From contig NZ_VDGI01000012.1 of the NCBI RefSeq assembly GCF_006861825.1, positions 1 through 64,000 of the forward strand: a stretch of DNA of 64,000 bases, read 5' to 3'. Every line of letters begins with the position of its first letter. Position 1 is the first letter of the stretch. This DNA comes from Psychrobacillus vulpis. GTDB lineage: Bacteria > Bacillota > Bacilli > Bacillales_A > Planococcaceae. The notes under the pieces are model-generated. The model did not search any database and was not told where the DNA came from. It saw only the letters and a program-made list of their open reading frames with translations. Shown here piece by piece: positions 37,390 through 46,388 of the stretch. A program made the translations under genes and the position numbers.

Positions 37390-38499
37390 TTGAAGAAAAT
37401 TGGAATACTTATCATTTGCATGTTACTACTTCAAGCTTGTCAAGATAGTAAAGTTCAAGTAGAGGTAAAACAACCTAAACGTAATATGGAAGAAACATCA
37501 TTACCTAGTGTTTCACCAACAATTCCTCCGAAAGCATTTCCATCCATATCATTCGCTCCCTCTGCATTTCAGTGCGTTGTTGGTTGGTTGTCAAATGATG
37601 AGGTCGTTTTCATCCTTTCGGATAAAGGGAAATGGACTGTACAAACTTATTCGGTATCCCGTGAATCTTGGAAATTGATATATACATCACCGATTCCAAT
37701 TGTTCAAGCTATCATCCATCCAAATAAAGAACTAATCTTATTACATACATCTAGTAATTCTTCATCAGCAGAAGTTCAAGTATTACATAAGAATGGTTAT
37801 TTAGTGCATAGTTTATCTTTTGAATCAGCAGAATTATACATGGATTGGCATCCGACAAATCCTGATTTAATAGTATTTACGACTTTCTATGAAGATTGGT
37901 CATACAATACGTTTGTTTATGATGGTTCTACTCAGGTTTTGGAATCGATTGAAGTCGAAAATCCGTTTGTGAAATGGTATGATGAACAGCACTTAATGGT
38001 ATTTACAGGGTCTGAAAGTAGCTTAGATGGAAGTGAACTAATGCTATACTCTTTAAATGACAAGTCGTTGAAGAGTACAGGTATTAATCATTTATTAGAC
38101 GTTCAAAATTTAGGAGAAAGTATGCTTTATATTCATATAAACGAGCAGGAAAATGTTTATGAGTATCGTTTAGTTTCGATTGAATCAGGTGATTCTTTCG
38201 AATGGACATCTCCAACTATAAGTAATTATTCAGAATGGGTTATACCAACTATTTCTGTCATAGAACCCAATAAAATTATAGCGATTAAATCAGTTGAGAG
38301 TGGTAACGTGGATGAAAATGATAAAAGAGGTATAATCTCGAGTATTTCCCTAGAAGGTGAGAAAGAGCTTGGAGAAATCACCTCACAGCCTATTGCATGT
38401 GCACCAAATGGAGAGATATGTCTTGGTGGATATGAAAAGGAAAATTGGATACAGTTAAAACCTCTCAAAGAAAAGCTATGGATTCATCTGAATGAATAG
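37390..38499 (+). CDS. yqgU: YqgU-like lipoprotein with beta-propeller-like domain
   Basis: The function is unknown. The 369-residue precursor has a lipobox (LLQAC, Cys about 17). Repeated short beta-rich blocks with W-x-(S/H)-(N/P)-(D/T) patterns follow (GWLSNDEVVFI, DWHPTNPDLIVF, KWYDEQHLMVF), which look like propeller blades. The start is TTG at 37390 after GGGGGAG. Position between the LTA synthase and yqgW/yqgX matches B. subtilis yqgU. Confidence 0.8.
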   Translation: MKKIGILIICMLLLQACQDSKVQVEVKQPKRNMEETSLPSVSPTIPPKAFPSISFAPSAFQCVVGWLSNDEVVFILSDKGKWTVQTYSVSRESWKLIYTSPIPIVQAIIHPNKELILLHTSSNSSSAEVQVLHKNGYLVHSLSFESAELYMDWHPTNPDLIVFTTFYEDWSYNTFVYDGSTQVLESIEVENPFVKWYDEQHLMVFTGSESSLDGSELMLYSLNDKSLKSTGINHLLDVQNLGESMLYIHINEQENVYEYRLVSIESGDSFEWTSPTISNYSEWVIPTISVIEPNKIIAIKSVESGNVDENDKRGIISSISLEGEKELGEITSQPIACAPNGEICLGGYEKENWIQLKPLKEKLWIHLNE

Positions 38500-38500
38500 A

Positions 38501-38538
38501 AAAAAGCTGTTGTACAAGTTGTACAACAGCTTTTTCTA
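38501..38538. terminator. Two-way terminator between yqgU and yqgW
   Basis: AAAAGCTGTTGTACAA and TTGTACAACAGCTTTT form a long perfect hairpin with A and T runs outside it. Confidence 0.9.
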
Positions 38539-38545
38539 TTACATT

Positions 38546-38725
38546 TTAGTGTAAGCTTGGTGGATAGCCTTGGTTCAATATAGTCATGACTGTAAAGAAG
38601 CCAAAAACAGCAAATGTACCAAAGTTAAATAGAACTCCTAGCACATTCTTTTCTTTGAAAGCTTGGAAAGTGCCAATTACAGCTAAAATCGTAACAAGCC
38701 CAAAAATAACCATTAATAAGTTCAT
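38546..38725 (-). CDS. yqgW: Small membrane protein YqgW (DUF2759)
   Basis: The function is unknown. The 59-residue protein has two hydrophobic segments (about 2-20 and 28-48) joined by QAFKEKN. The ATG at 38725 follows AAAGGAG; the longer upstream reading has no site. Size and position match B. subtilis yqgW. Confidence 0.8.
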   Translation of the reverse strand: MNLLMVIFGLVTILAVIGTFQAFKEKNVLGVLFNFGTFAVFGFFTVMTILNQGYPPSLH

Positions 38726-38870
38726 GAAAGACACTCCTTTCGACATCAGAAAATGAATGTCGCAATTGCATATTCCTCTTCTATTGTAATTGTATTCGTT
38801 ACTTTTGTCGAGTGAAAAAAGTGGCGAATAATTGAACAAACGGTACTATATCGTTTAGAATAAGCATGAG

Positions 38871-39524
38871 GTGATTATTATTTTAAATATACGAACTTAT
38901 CCATTAGGTTACATTCAAACAAACTGTTATGTCGTGTCAAATGCTTCTAAACAATGTTTAATTTTTGATCCGGGTGGTGAAGGTGATAAATTAATACATG
39001 AGCTTAATCGTTTGAATTTGAAGCCAATTGCAATTCTATTAACACATGCACATTTTGACCATATTGGTGCGGTAGATCATGTTAGAGATGTGTACAATAT
39101 ACCAGTTTACATACATTCTGCTGAAAAGAAGTGGTTGATGGATCCAACAAAAAATGGTTCTGGAAAATATGCAGAAATTCCATCCATTTCTTGCAAAGAG
39201 GCGGATATTATTTTATCGAATGAATCTGAATTAGTAGTTGGAGACTTCTCCTTACAAGTTTTCCACACACCAGGCCATTCCCCAGGTAGTATAACGTATT
39301 ATTTTAGTGAAGATGCTTTTGCTATCGTAGGTGATACACTTTTTCAAAATAGTATCGGAAGAACTGATTTATTAGGCGGTAACAATGGGGAATTGTTGAA
39401 GTCTATCCATACAAAACTATTAACTTTACCTGGGGCGACGGTTTTGTATCCTGGACATGGTCCTGCAACAACTCCAGAGGATGAGATGGAAACGAATCCA
39501 TTTTTAAATGGATTTAGTTTGTAG
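38871..39524 (+). CDS. yqgX: Metallo-beta-lactamase fold hydrolase YqgX
   Basis: This glyoxalase II-like hydrolase has an unproven substrate. The protein of about 210-217 residues has the zinc motif THAHFDHIG, the later His in TPGHSPGS and the bridging Asp in VGDTLF. The start is unusual. The GTG at 38871 falls inside the best ribosome site (GAGGTGAT), and the place where homologues begin (before LNIRTYPLGYIQTN) has ATT or TTA, not ATG, GTG or TTG. Either the poorly placed GTG is used or a rare start is. Confidence 0.88.
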   Translation: MIIILNIRTYPLGYIQTNCYVVSNASKQCLIFDPGGEGDKLIHELNRLNLKPIAILLTHAHFDHIGAVDHVRDVYNIPVYIHSAEKKWLMDPTKNGSGKYAEIPSISCKEADIILSNESELVVGDFSLQVFHTPGHSPGSITYYFSEDAFAIVGDTLFQNSIGRTDLLGGNNGELLKSIHTKLLTLPGATVLYPGHGPATTPEDEMETNPFLNGFSL

Positions 39525-39567
39525 AGAAAGTAAGATTTTGAAAGTGTCACTTCAGATTGTCTTGGAG

Positions 39568-39612
39568 ACCATTGCTAGGAGTGGCAACATAAGTTAGCGA
39601 CATCCAAGTCTG
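39568..39612. repeat. Imperfect inverted repeat after yqgX
   Basis: Left-arm bases TTCAGATTGTCTTGGA and right-arm bases TCCAAGTCTGAA face each other across about 30 bases. The arms recall the TCAGACTG ends of the insertions at 7401-7612 and 50719-52323. It may be a decayed member. Confidence 0.4.
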
Positions 39613-39624
39613 AATTTATCCATG

Positions 39625-39657
39625 AAAAAAGCAGCTCATATAATGAGCTGCTTTTTT
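39625..39657. terminator. Two-way terminator between yqgX and yqgY
   Basis: AAAAAAGCAGCTCAT and ATGAGCTGCTTTTTT form a perfect hairpin. Confidence 0.9.
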
Positions 39658-39665
39658 GGAACAAC

Positions 39666-39908
39666 TTAATGTCCAGCACCTGGTACGTGAATGAATGTTG
39701 TATAGTATGTAAAACCTGCGAAGAAGAACATTAAGTAAGCCCCGAAGATGTACATATACATACGCTCAGAAAGGTTCAAGAACCCTAAAAGAAGGAATAA
39801 TCCCGTATTTGCTAAAAATAGTAGAGATGCTTCTGTCATACCACCTAAATAAAAGAAAACTGCGAAAATCCCTGTCCAGAAAGCCATCACTTTATACATA
39901 TTGCCCAT
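39666..39908 (-). CDS. yqgY: Small membrane protein YqgY (DUF2626)
   Basis: The function is unknown. The 80-residue protein has two or three hydrophobic segments and the DUF2626 opening MYKVMAFWTGIFAVFFYLG. The ATG at 39908 follows a GGAGG; a longer upstream reading has no site. Position next to yqgX matches B. subtilis yqgY. Confidence 0.85.
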   Translation of the reverse strand: MGNMYKVMAFWTGIFAVFFYLGGMTEASLLFLANTGLFLLLGFLNLSERMYMYIFGAYLMFFFAGFTYYTTFIHVPGAGH

Positions 39909-40259
39909 TTGTAGTCCCTCCTTTTGCAACGACACAAATATTCTCATACTCATTATAAATGAAAGTGTTCATGCATGTAAACCGAATATTAATTTTCTTC
40001 ATACATTCCGACTAACATTGTCACAAATATGTGTAATTTACTTTCTATTATAGAACTTCTATTTGATATAAGCAATTCTTACAATGATATTACTTGAATT
40101 CCATCTGTAGACTTTGTTGTATTTAGTCGCTTAATAACAATTCTCTAATAATTGTTAGAAAATTTAATAAAATGTCTTTCATTATAATCTATTTCCAAGT
40201 ATACTATTTCTAAACAAGTTGTTAGCGGTCGCAACTTGTACTGGGGAAAGGAAAGATGC
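39909..40259. other. Control region between yqgY and comGA
   Basis: The gap holds a perfect dyad TAACAATT-N7-AATTGTTA (40135-40157) and a TATAAT (40193-40198) with no -35 hexamer at the right distance. Such a promoter would need an activator; ComK plays that part for comG in B. subtilis. No clear paired ComK boxes (AAAA-N5-TTTT) were found. Confidence 0.5.
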
Positions 40260-41267
40260 ATGCAACAAATAGAAAATATTGTTGAACAAAAATGTTTTCA
40301 ATTACTTAAAAAAGCACATACATTTGGTGCTTCTGATTTGCACATGATACCAAACGATGAGAACTATTTTTACTACTTTAAAAAAAATTCTCAAATGTTT
40401 GAGGCAGGGAAGCTTCCCCTAAACATGGGCGAACGTATTATTTCATTCTTCAAGTTTTTATCCTCTCTTGATATCAGCGAAAAAAGAAAGCCACAAAGTG
40501 GTTCATTCCAACACATATTCAACTCTCAGAAATTTTCATTTCGTGTATCCACGTTACCATCTATATTTGGTAGCGAATCATTAGTGATTCGTCTACAACA
40601 ACATGACAATGCAAAAATATTGCACTCCTTATCGTTATTTCGTGATGCATCAGAGAAAATTGTAGAACTTGCAAATAATCGACAAGGTTTAATCCTTTTT
40701 GTCGGCCCTACAGGTTCTGGTAAGTCGACAACAATGTATTCGCTCACTAAATATTGCTCTGAAATTCTTAATAGACATGTTATTTCGCTAGAGGATCCTG
40801 TAGAGAATAGTCAATCTCATTTATTGCAAATTCAAGTGAATGAGCGTTCTGGAGTGACGTATTCTTCAGGATTAAAGGCAATTTTAAGACATTCACCCGA
40901 CGTTATCATGATAGGGGAAATCAGAGACAAAGATACCGCTAAAGCAGCAATACAAGCAGCATTAACCGGTCATCTTGTAGTTACTACGATTCATGCCAAA
41001 GATGCTATTGGTTCTATGTATCGGCTGATGGACCTTGGTGTATCTGTAGACGAGCTAAAACAAACTATTATTGGAATTGTGGCACAAAGACTAATTTCTG
41101 TCTCGAGTAATGATCTTTCGGCAATTTTTGAGATTATCTCAGATGAATTTTTAACGGAAGCTCTGAACTCCATTAGGACAGGTAATATATTTCACATTCC
41201 ACATTCTTTGACACTTTCTTACCAAATAGAGAGAGGGGTAAGAGAAGGTGTTATTAAAAAAAATTAA
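40260..41267 (+). CDS. comGA: Competence pilus assembly ATPase ComGA
   Basis: ComGA is the type II/IV secretion ATPase that builds the competence pseudopilus for DNA uptake. The 335-residue protein has Walker A GPTGSGKST, the Asp box SLEDPVE, Walker B VIMIGEIRD and the His box HLVVTTIHAKD. The ATG at 40260 follows GGGGAAAGGA. It overlaps comGB by 20 bases and heads a seven-gene operon. Confidence 0.95.
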   Translation: MQQIENIVEQKCFQLLKKAHTFGASDLHMIPNDENYFYYFKKNSQMFEAGKLPLNMGERIISFFKFLSSLDISEKRKPQSGSFQHIFNSQKFSFRVSTLPSIFGSESLVIRLQQHDNAKILHSLSLFRDASEKIVELANNRQGLILFVGPTGSGKSTTMYSLTKYCSEILNRHVISLEDPVENSQSHLLQIQVNERSGVTYSSGLKAILRHSPDVIMIGEIRDKDTAKAAIQAALTGHLVVTTIHAKDAIGSMYRLMDLGVSVDELKQTIIGIVAQRLISVSSNDLSAIFEIISDEFLTEALNSIRTGNIFHIPHSLTLSYQIERGVREGVIKKN

Positions 41268-42312
41268 TCATTATTTGGCTCGAAAGGAAGAAACGATTCC
41301 ATTAAATATTCAATCCTCATTTTTAAAAAGACTAAGTGACTTGTTAAAGGAAGGTTATACATTTCATACGGCAGTTTCTATGTTAATTCCTTTTCACGTT
41401 AAGAAATCCGACTTTGTCATTCAAAAAATTACCGAAATTCACAAAAACGGGTTAAATGTTACCGAAGTATTTAAACTTCTTGGATTTTCTAAACGACTAC
41501 TACTTCCAATTAATCTTGCGACCATTCATGGGCGACTTCAAGAAACTATTTCAGTTCTAGGAGACCAAGCAGCAATTTTCGAAGGTGCTAGAAAAAGATT
41601 AAACAATTTATTGATGTATCCAATGTTTTTATTTGTCGTTATTTTATTATTGTTTTCGATTTTCCAAATTTATTTTTTGCCAAACATGGAGGGATTACTA
41701 GGGGCGAGAAATACATTGGACAACGACACCTCCCTAGTCTGGTCGAACATATTACTCCATTTACCAAATTACTTTTTTCTAGTTATGTTGTTTGTTATCG
41801 TCACAATTCTTACCGTGATTATTTTTATGAATAAAAGAAGCGTGCAAGTGCAGCTATTATTCTACGGGAGAATACCTATTATAAACAATTGGTATCGATT
41901 GTTTTTAACAAGAGACTTTTCTAGAGAAATGGGTGGCCTTATCGAGAGTGGTATGTCTTTGCAACAAGCATTTGATGCTCTCATCTCTCAAGAAGAACAT
42001 CAAGCACTACGATATATATCGGAGCAGATGAAAGAAAAAATTGTCCATGGAGAATCATTTTCCAATTCTACATTGCTACTAAATCATTTTACGGATGATT
42101 TTCATCTGTTTGTCGTACATGGAGAAAATAGTGGTTACTTAGGAAGAGAGCTTTCATTGTATGGAGAATTTTTGACAGATAGAATAGAAGCAAAATTATT
42201 AAAGTATTTAAGTGTTGTACAGCCTACACTTTTTTTAGTTTTGGCTATTTTTATTATTGGAGCTTACTTAGCAATATTACTTCCAATCTATGAAATGATA
42301 AATATTGTTTAA
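41248..42312 (+). CDS. comGB: Competence pilus platform protein ComGB
   Basis: ComGB is the GspF/PilC-like inner-membrane platform. The 354-residue protein has two repeated GspF domains and three main membrane segments (about 120-145, 170-195, 325-350), with the block RDFSREMGGLIESGMSLQQAFD. The GTG start at 41248 lies inside comGA and follows AGAGAAG. Confidence 0.92.
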   Translation: MLLKKINHYLARKEETIPLNIQSSFLKRLSDLLKEGYTFHTAVSMLIPFHVKKSDFVIQKITEIHKNGLNVTEVFKLLGFSKRLLLPINLATIHGRLQETISVLGDQAAIFEGARKRLNNLLMYPMFLFVVILLLFSIFQIYFLPNMEGLLGARNTLDNDTSLVWSNILLHLPNYFFLVMLFVIVTILTVIIFMNKRSVQVQLLFYGRIPIINNWYRLFLTRDFSREMGGLIESGMSLQQAFDALISQEEHQALRYISEQMKEKIVHGESFSNSTLLLNHFTDDFHLFVVHGENSGYLGRELSLYGEFLTDRIEAKLLKYLSVVQPTLFLVLAIFIIGAYLAILLPIYEMINIV

Positions 42313-42325
42313 GAGGAGAAGAAGC

Positions 42326-42649
42326 ATGAAAAATATATTAGAAAAAAACGAAGGATTCACCCTGGTGGAAATGATGATCGTTTTACTCATCATTTCAGTC
42401 TTAATTTTAATTTCGATTCCAAATGTGACGAAGCATTCAGCTAATATTGACAAAAAAGGGTGCGAGGCTTTTGTCAAAATGATAGAAGGACAAGTAGAAG
42501 CTTATAAAATAGAGTTTAAAAAAATTCCTACTCTAAAAGAGTTGAGTGATGAGGGTTATCTTAAAGGGGAAGATGGGTGCCCGAATGGTAATGCTGTAAA
42601 TATAGATACGGCAGATGGAAGTGTAACTGTAGTAGAGAAAACAGGATAA
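42326..42649 (+). CDS. comGC: Competence major pseudopilin ComGC
   Basis: ComGC is the main subunit of the competence pilus. The 107-residue prepilin has the peptidase site KNEGFTLVEMMIVLLI with the conserved Glu at +5, and two Cys (residues about 45 and 86) as in B. subtilis ComGC, where they form a disulfide. The ATG at 42326 follows AGAGGAGAAG; an earlier in-frame start has no site. Confidence 0.95.
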   Translation: MKNILEKNEGFTLVEMMIVLLIISVLILISIPNVTKHSANIDKKGCEAFVKMIEGQVEAYKIEFKKIPTLKELSDEGYLKGEDGCPNGNAVNIDTADGSVTVVEKTG

Positions 42650-43087
42650 ATGGAAATGAAACTGAGTCAAAATGGATTTACATTTATTGAAATGTTGCTT
42701 GTATTATCCATTGTAATGGTTATAACATCTTCCGTAGTTTTTGTTACTACTTCCAAGCTAGAAGAAATAGAAGAAAGAAGATTTTTTAAACAGTTTCATT
42801 TAGATGTACAACAACTTCAATCTATAGCAATTGGAGAAGAGAAATACACGTATCTGAACTTTTTTGATAATGGATCAAAATATGTGGCTAAATCAGCTAA
42901 TGTGAAATTATTTGAGTATGAATTGCCAGCTGGAGTCCGCTTATCTAAAAATAGTAATTTAAAGGAAATTGCTTTTCATCCAAATGGATCTATTAAAGAG
43001 TTCGGAACGTTATTATTTGAAACAACTAACGGTTCTAAAAAAGTGACATTTTATATTGGAAGAGGAAGAGTTAATTATGAAAAATAG
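42650..43087 (+). CDS. comGD: Competence minor pseudopilin ComGD
   Basis: This 145-residue minor prepilin has the N-terminal methylation site QNGFTFIEMLLVLSI and a GspH-like beta domain. Its ATG directly follows the comGC stop codon with no clear ribosome site, so it probably depends on translational coupling. A second ATG lies two codons on. Confidence 0.9.
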   Translation: MEMKLSQNGFTFIEMLLVLSIVMVITSSVVFVTTSKLEEIEERRFFKQFHLDVQQLQSIAIGEEKYTYLNFFDNGSKYVAKSANVKLFEYELPAGVRLSKNSNLKEIAFHPNGSIKEFGTLLFETTNGSKKVTFYIGRGRVNYEK

Positions 43088-43394
43088 CTATGGATTTTCG
43101 TGGCCAGAATCGATTGTTTCGTTAACTGTTATTTTTCTAATCGCAACAACTTTACTTCCTCTATTAAGTAATATGACAATTCAACTGGAAGAGAAAAAGA
43201 GAAAATATCATTCATCCATTGTCATACATGAAGCTATAAAAATGTATTTAATAGATAATACACAGCGTGGAACGATGCAAATTGAAAAACTGGAATATTC
43301 ATTTGCAATTGATTCAGAACAGATTTGTGTACATTATGAAGGAATGCGAGAGGAGAAAAGTAATTGCTTAACAATTTCGTATGTAAGCGATTGA
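43077..43394 (+). CDS. comGE: Competence minor pseudopilin ComGE
   Basis: The 105-residue protein has a type IV pilin-like N-terminus, NSYGFSWPESIVSLTV. The +5 Glu is kept but Trp-Pro replaces the usual hydrophobic pair. The ATG at 43077 follows GGAAGAG and overlaps the end of comGD. Assignment rests mainly on order within the operon. Confidence 0.82.
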   Translation: MKNSYGFSWPESIVSLTVIFLIATTLLPLLSNMTIQLEEKKRKYHSSIVIHEAIKMYLIDNTQRGTMQIEKLEYSFAIDSEQICVHYEGMREEKSNCLTISYVSD

Positions 43395-43816
43395 GTGAGC
43401 GAGGATATACTTTATTAGAAGGAATTATTCAGCTTTCAGTGTTAATGTTATTTACACAAGTTTTTGCTATAACGATTGGATGGTTACATAGAATGGAAGA
43501 AAATGTGACGAATCCTACAGACATTGAATGGGCATTATTTGTTCACGATGTTGAAACTTATTTAAATAATGTAGAGGTATTAACCTTGCAAAGTGATATG
43601 GGAATACGTTTTCTAAAGGATGGAGAGGAATTTGATATTGAATTTTATCAAGACTTAATTAGAAAACAGAAAAATAGAATGGGACATGAGCAGATGTTGT
43701 TACATGTGAAATCTCTCTTAACGAATTTCGATGGTCAATCGTTGAAATTCTCAGTAGAGTTTATGAATGGGATAAAAAAGGAGCATACATTTTATGTTGC
43801 ATTTCATTCAGAATGA
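43364..43816 (+). CDS. comGF: Competence minor pseudopilin ComGF
   Basis: The 150-residue protein begins with a prepilin-like segment (SERGYTLLEGIIQLSVL) with Glu at +5 and a ComGF-type body (EWALFVHDVETYL). The TTG start at 43364 follows GGAGAAAAG and lies inside comGE. Confidence 0.88.
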   Translation: MLNNFVCKRLSERGYTLLEGIIQLSVLMLFTQVFAITIGWLHRMEENVTNPTDIEWALFVHDVETYLNNVEVLTLQSDMGIRFLKDGEEFDIEFYQDLIRKQKNRMGHEQMLLHVKSLLTNFDGQSLKFSVEFMNGIKKEHTFYVAFHSE

Positions 43817-43994
43817 TAGAGGGGTAATATTACCAGCAGCAATATTATTACTGTTTCTAGTCTGTTTTTCTTTATTTGCAATAACGGCTGCATTTCAATC
43901 CAAATATCGAACGTATGATTCACTGGAGATTAGTAATATTAATGCTACAATCCAAAAGATAGAAAAATCAATAAAGAGAAATATTGATATTTAA
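43794..43994 (+). CDS. comGG: Short ComGG-like competence protein
   Basis: The 66-residue protein lies in the comGG position and has one hydrophobic N-terminal segment (GVILPAAILLLFLVCFSLFA). It lacks most of the outer domain; B. subtilis ComGG has about 124 residues. AAAGGAG precedes the ATG at 43794, inside comGF. It may be a shortened lineage form or a truncated gene; no continuation is visible downstream. Confidence 0.7.
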   Translation: MLHFIQNDRGVILPAAILLLFLVCFSLFAITAAFQSKYRTYDSLEISNINATIQKIEKSIKRNIDI

Positions 43995-44108
43995 AGGTTT
44001 TTAGACAGTTAAATCGTTTATATGATGAACGATTACTCACATTTCATTTAATTTCTTTTTGAATCAGTTAAACATCATAGCTTGAATTAAAGAAGGAATT
44101 AGTAAAAG

Positions 44109-44137
44109 ACCGCTCGAAAGATGAGTGGTTTTTTTGT
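44109..44137 (+). terminator. Rho-independent terminator of the comG operon
   Basis: ACCGCTC pairs with GAGTGGT, followed by T7. Confidence 0.82.
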
Positions 44138-44178
44138 TTCTTCTATTAAAGAGTAAGAATCGTGATTTTTAATAATTC

Positions 44179-44207
44179 TTGTAATAGTCATTACGGCTCT
44201 CTATAAT
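44179..44207 (+). promoter_or_regulatory. Sigma-A promoter upstream of aroK
   Basis: TTGTAA (44179-44184), a 17-base spacer and TATAAT (44202-44207). It implies a leader of about 165 bases before aroK. No known riboswitch was recognised in that leader. Confidence 0.7.
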
Positions 44208-44377
44208 AAGGATAACTTAAATGAATAATTGGTTTTTATAAATGAAATAAAAACATTGCTTTAGTACAAAGATAAATGAAAAAAAGAAGAAAAACTCGAA
44301 AGTGCTTGTACTATCAAAAGCTTAGAATGATTTATAGCGCGAGAAAATAATCCTTGTATGTAGTGAGTTGGTGAACA

Positions 44378-44890
44378 ATGTATAAAGTATATTTGGTTGG
44401 GTTTATGGGTAGTGGTAAAAGTGCAATAGGAAGACGATTGAGCTATTTATTAAAGATGCCCTATTATGATATGGATAAAGAAATAGTAAAAATGGAAAAA
44501 AGATCAATTCCAGAAATATTTGAACAAGAAGGGGAAGTGTACTTTCGAAAAATAGAAACTGAGTTTCTCCAGAATTTTCGTAATGAATCATGTATTATCT
44601 CTACTGGCGGTGGTGTTGCTATGAATGAGAAAAATATTCAAATTATGCGGAAAACGGGTTTAGTTTTATATTTAGATGCAACATTTAATGACATTTGGAT
44701 GCGAATAAAAAGTGATAAGAATAGACCAATCGTACAAACTAGTACAAGAGAGGAATTAGAACAATTATATAATAGAAGAAGAAAATTCTATAAGAAAGCA
44801 GCGCACATTATAATACTTACAGAAAATCGGTCGTTAAGACAAATTACAGAATATGCTGGATATCAAGTGAATCGCCTCAAAGGCGAATGA
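44378..44890 (+). CDS. aroK: Shikimate kinase
   Basis: AroK phosphorylates shikimate in the route to chorismate and aromatic amino acids. The 170-residue protein has Walker A GFMGSGKSA, the shikimate-binding DMDKEI and STGGGVA blocks, and the lid with RPIVQ. A GGTGA precedes the ATG. Its place between comGG and gcvT is common in Bacillales. Confidence 0.95.
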   Translation: MYKVYLVGFMGSGKSAIGRRLSYLLKMPYYDMDKEIVKMEKRSIPEIFEQEGEVYFRKIETEFLQNFRNESCIISTGGGVAMNEKNIQIMRKTGLVLYLDATFNDIWMRIKSDKNRPIVQTSTREELEQLYNRRRKFYKKAAHIIILTENRSLRQITEYAGYQVNRLKGE

Positions 44891-44943
44891 TTCTAATTTG
44901 TTTAATTTAATCGTTCGTGTTTAAAGTAATTTTTGAAAAAGGA

Positions 44944-44972
44944 TTGCGTCTTTTATTGTTCAATGTTAGGAT
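44944..44972 (+). promoter_or_regulatory. Sigma-A promoter of the gcv operon
   Basis: TTGCGT (44944-44949), 17 bases and TAGGAT (44967-44972) with an upstream TG (extended -10). It lies about 45 bases before the riboswitch. Confidence 0.65.
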
Positions 44973-45017
44973 ATAGACAAAGCGAGTGATTAATACAGAT
45001 ATCGCGGATGAATATAC

Positions 45018-45192
45018 GGGGAGAGAACGCATTCGATGCGTCGCCGAAGGAGCAAGTAATGAAAATTATGAATCTCTCAGGCAAAAGAACTCGTATAGGA
45101 CGCAACTCTGGAGAGTGCTTTCGTTTAATATCACGCAAAGCCACCAAAGGGGAAAGCCATTTTTGGTAAACTTTCAGGTGCCAGGACAGAGA
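45018..45192 (+). promoter_or_regulatory. Tandem glycine riboswitch
   Basis: Two consecutive aptamers are visible. The first has GGGGAGAGAACGC, CGCCGAAGGAGCAA and AATCTCTCAGGCAAAAGAAC. The second has CTCTGGAGAGTGC, CACCAAAGGGGAAAGCC and AAACTTTCAGGTGCCAGGAC. This is the known gcvT-type glycine riboswitch, which turns the glycine cleavage genes on when glycine binds. Confidence 0.97.
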
Positions 45193-45232
45193 ACCCACTT
45201 TAATGTAAAGGGGTTTTTCTGTCCTTTTTTGT
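45183..45232 (+). terminator. Riboswitch-controlled terminator
   Basis: AGGACAGAGAACCC with the following ACTTTA pairs with TAAAGGGG and TTTCTGTCCT, then T6. The left arm overlaps the last aptamer bases, so glycine binding should prevent hairpin formation. Confidence 0.88.
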
Positions 45233-45260
45233 GTGTGAAATAGTTAAGGAGGAGATTTTT

Positions 45261-46364
45261 TTGTCAGAGCAGTTGAAGCGAACACCTCTATTTGATGTTT
45301 ATGCAGCTTACGGAGGTAAAACAATCGATTTTGGTGGCTGGGAATTACCTGTACAATTTTCTAGTATTAAAGAAGAGCACGAAGCTGTAAGAACGAAAGC
45401 AGGATTGTTTGATGTTTCTCATATGGGAGAAATTTTCGTTACAGGTTCAGCAAGTGAAGCGTTTTTACAAAAAACGATGACAAATGATGTTTCCAAATTA
45501 GTAAATGGACAAGCGCAGTATACTGCAATGTGTTATGAAGATGGCGGTATCGTAGATGATTTATTAGTTTATAAAGTGGAAGATAACCATTATTTATTAG
45601 TAGTAAATGCAGGGAATATTGACAAAGATTTTGCTTGGTTGCAAGAAAATGCTACAGGCGATGTTGAGTTAGTAAACAAATCCGATGAATTTGGATTACT
45701 TGCATTACAAGGACCAGTTGCGCAAAGCATTTTACAAAAGCTTACTTCTAAAAATCTAGACGAAATCGGATTCTTCCGTTTCGCAGATAATGTCGAAGTG
45801 GCTGGGAAATCGGTTCTTGTATCTCGTACTGGTTATACTGGTGAAGACGGATTTGAAATTTATGCATCAAGTAATGATGTTAAAGAATTATGGAGTAGCA
45901 TTTTAGATGCTGGTAAAGAAGATGGACTGCTTCCATGTGGATTAGGAGCTCGTGATACTTTACGATTTGAAGCATGCTTACCGCTATATGGCCAAGAGTT
46001 ATCAAAAGATATTACTCCATTAGAAGCTGGTGTAGGTTTTGTCGTTAAATTGAAAAAGGAACAAGAATTTAACGGGAAATCAGTATTAGTTGATCAAAAA
46101 GAAAATGGCGTTCCGAGAAAAAGTGTTGGAATTGAAATGATCGATAAAGGAATTCCAAGAACAGGGTATCCTGTTTATGTTGGGGAAGAGCAAATAGGTT
46201 TTGTTACTACTGGAACTCAATCACCAACATTAAAGAAAAATATTGGTCTTGTTCTTATCGATTCAGCATTTGCTGAAGCAGGTAAAGAGTTAGAAGTAGA
46301 AATTAGAAATAAACGATTAAAAGCTAAAATTGTAGCAACTCCATTTTATAAAAGAGAAAAATAA
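45261..46364 (+). CDS. gcvT: Glycine cleavage system T protein (aminomethyltransferase)
   Basis: GcvT moves the methylene group from the aminomethyl-lipoyl H protein to tetrahydrofolate and releases ammonia. The 367-residue protein has the family blocks [30 protein letters not shown] and [10 protein letters not shown]. The start is TTG at 45261 with AAGGAGG eight bases before it. It heads the riboswitch-controlled operon. Confidence 0.96.
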   Translation: MSEQLKRTPLFDVYAAYGGKTIDFGGWELPVQFSSIKEEHEAVRTKAGLFDVSHMGEIFVTGSASEAFLQKTMTNDVSKLVNGQAQYTAMCYEDGGIVDDLLVYKVEDNHYLLVVNAGNIDKDFAWLQENATGDVELVNKSDEFGLLALQGPVAQSILQKLTSKNLDEIGFFRFADNVEVAGKSVLVSRTGYTGEDGFEIYASSNDVKELWSSILDAGKEDGLLPCGLGARDTLRFEACLPLYGQELSKDITPLEAGVGFVVKLKKEQEFNGKSVLVDQKENGVPRKSVGIEMIDKGIPRTGYPVYVGEEQIGFVTTGTQSPTLKKNIGLVLIDSAFAEAGKELEVEIRNKRLKAKIVATPFYKREK

Positions 46365-46388
46365 GACTAAGAAAGAGGTTGTCCATTG

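Noticed and set aside
40150-40185. ComK box pair before comGA
   Set aside because: A-runs and T-runs occur, but none fits AAAA-N5-TTTT twice with an accepted spacing, so I do not claim the site.
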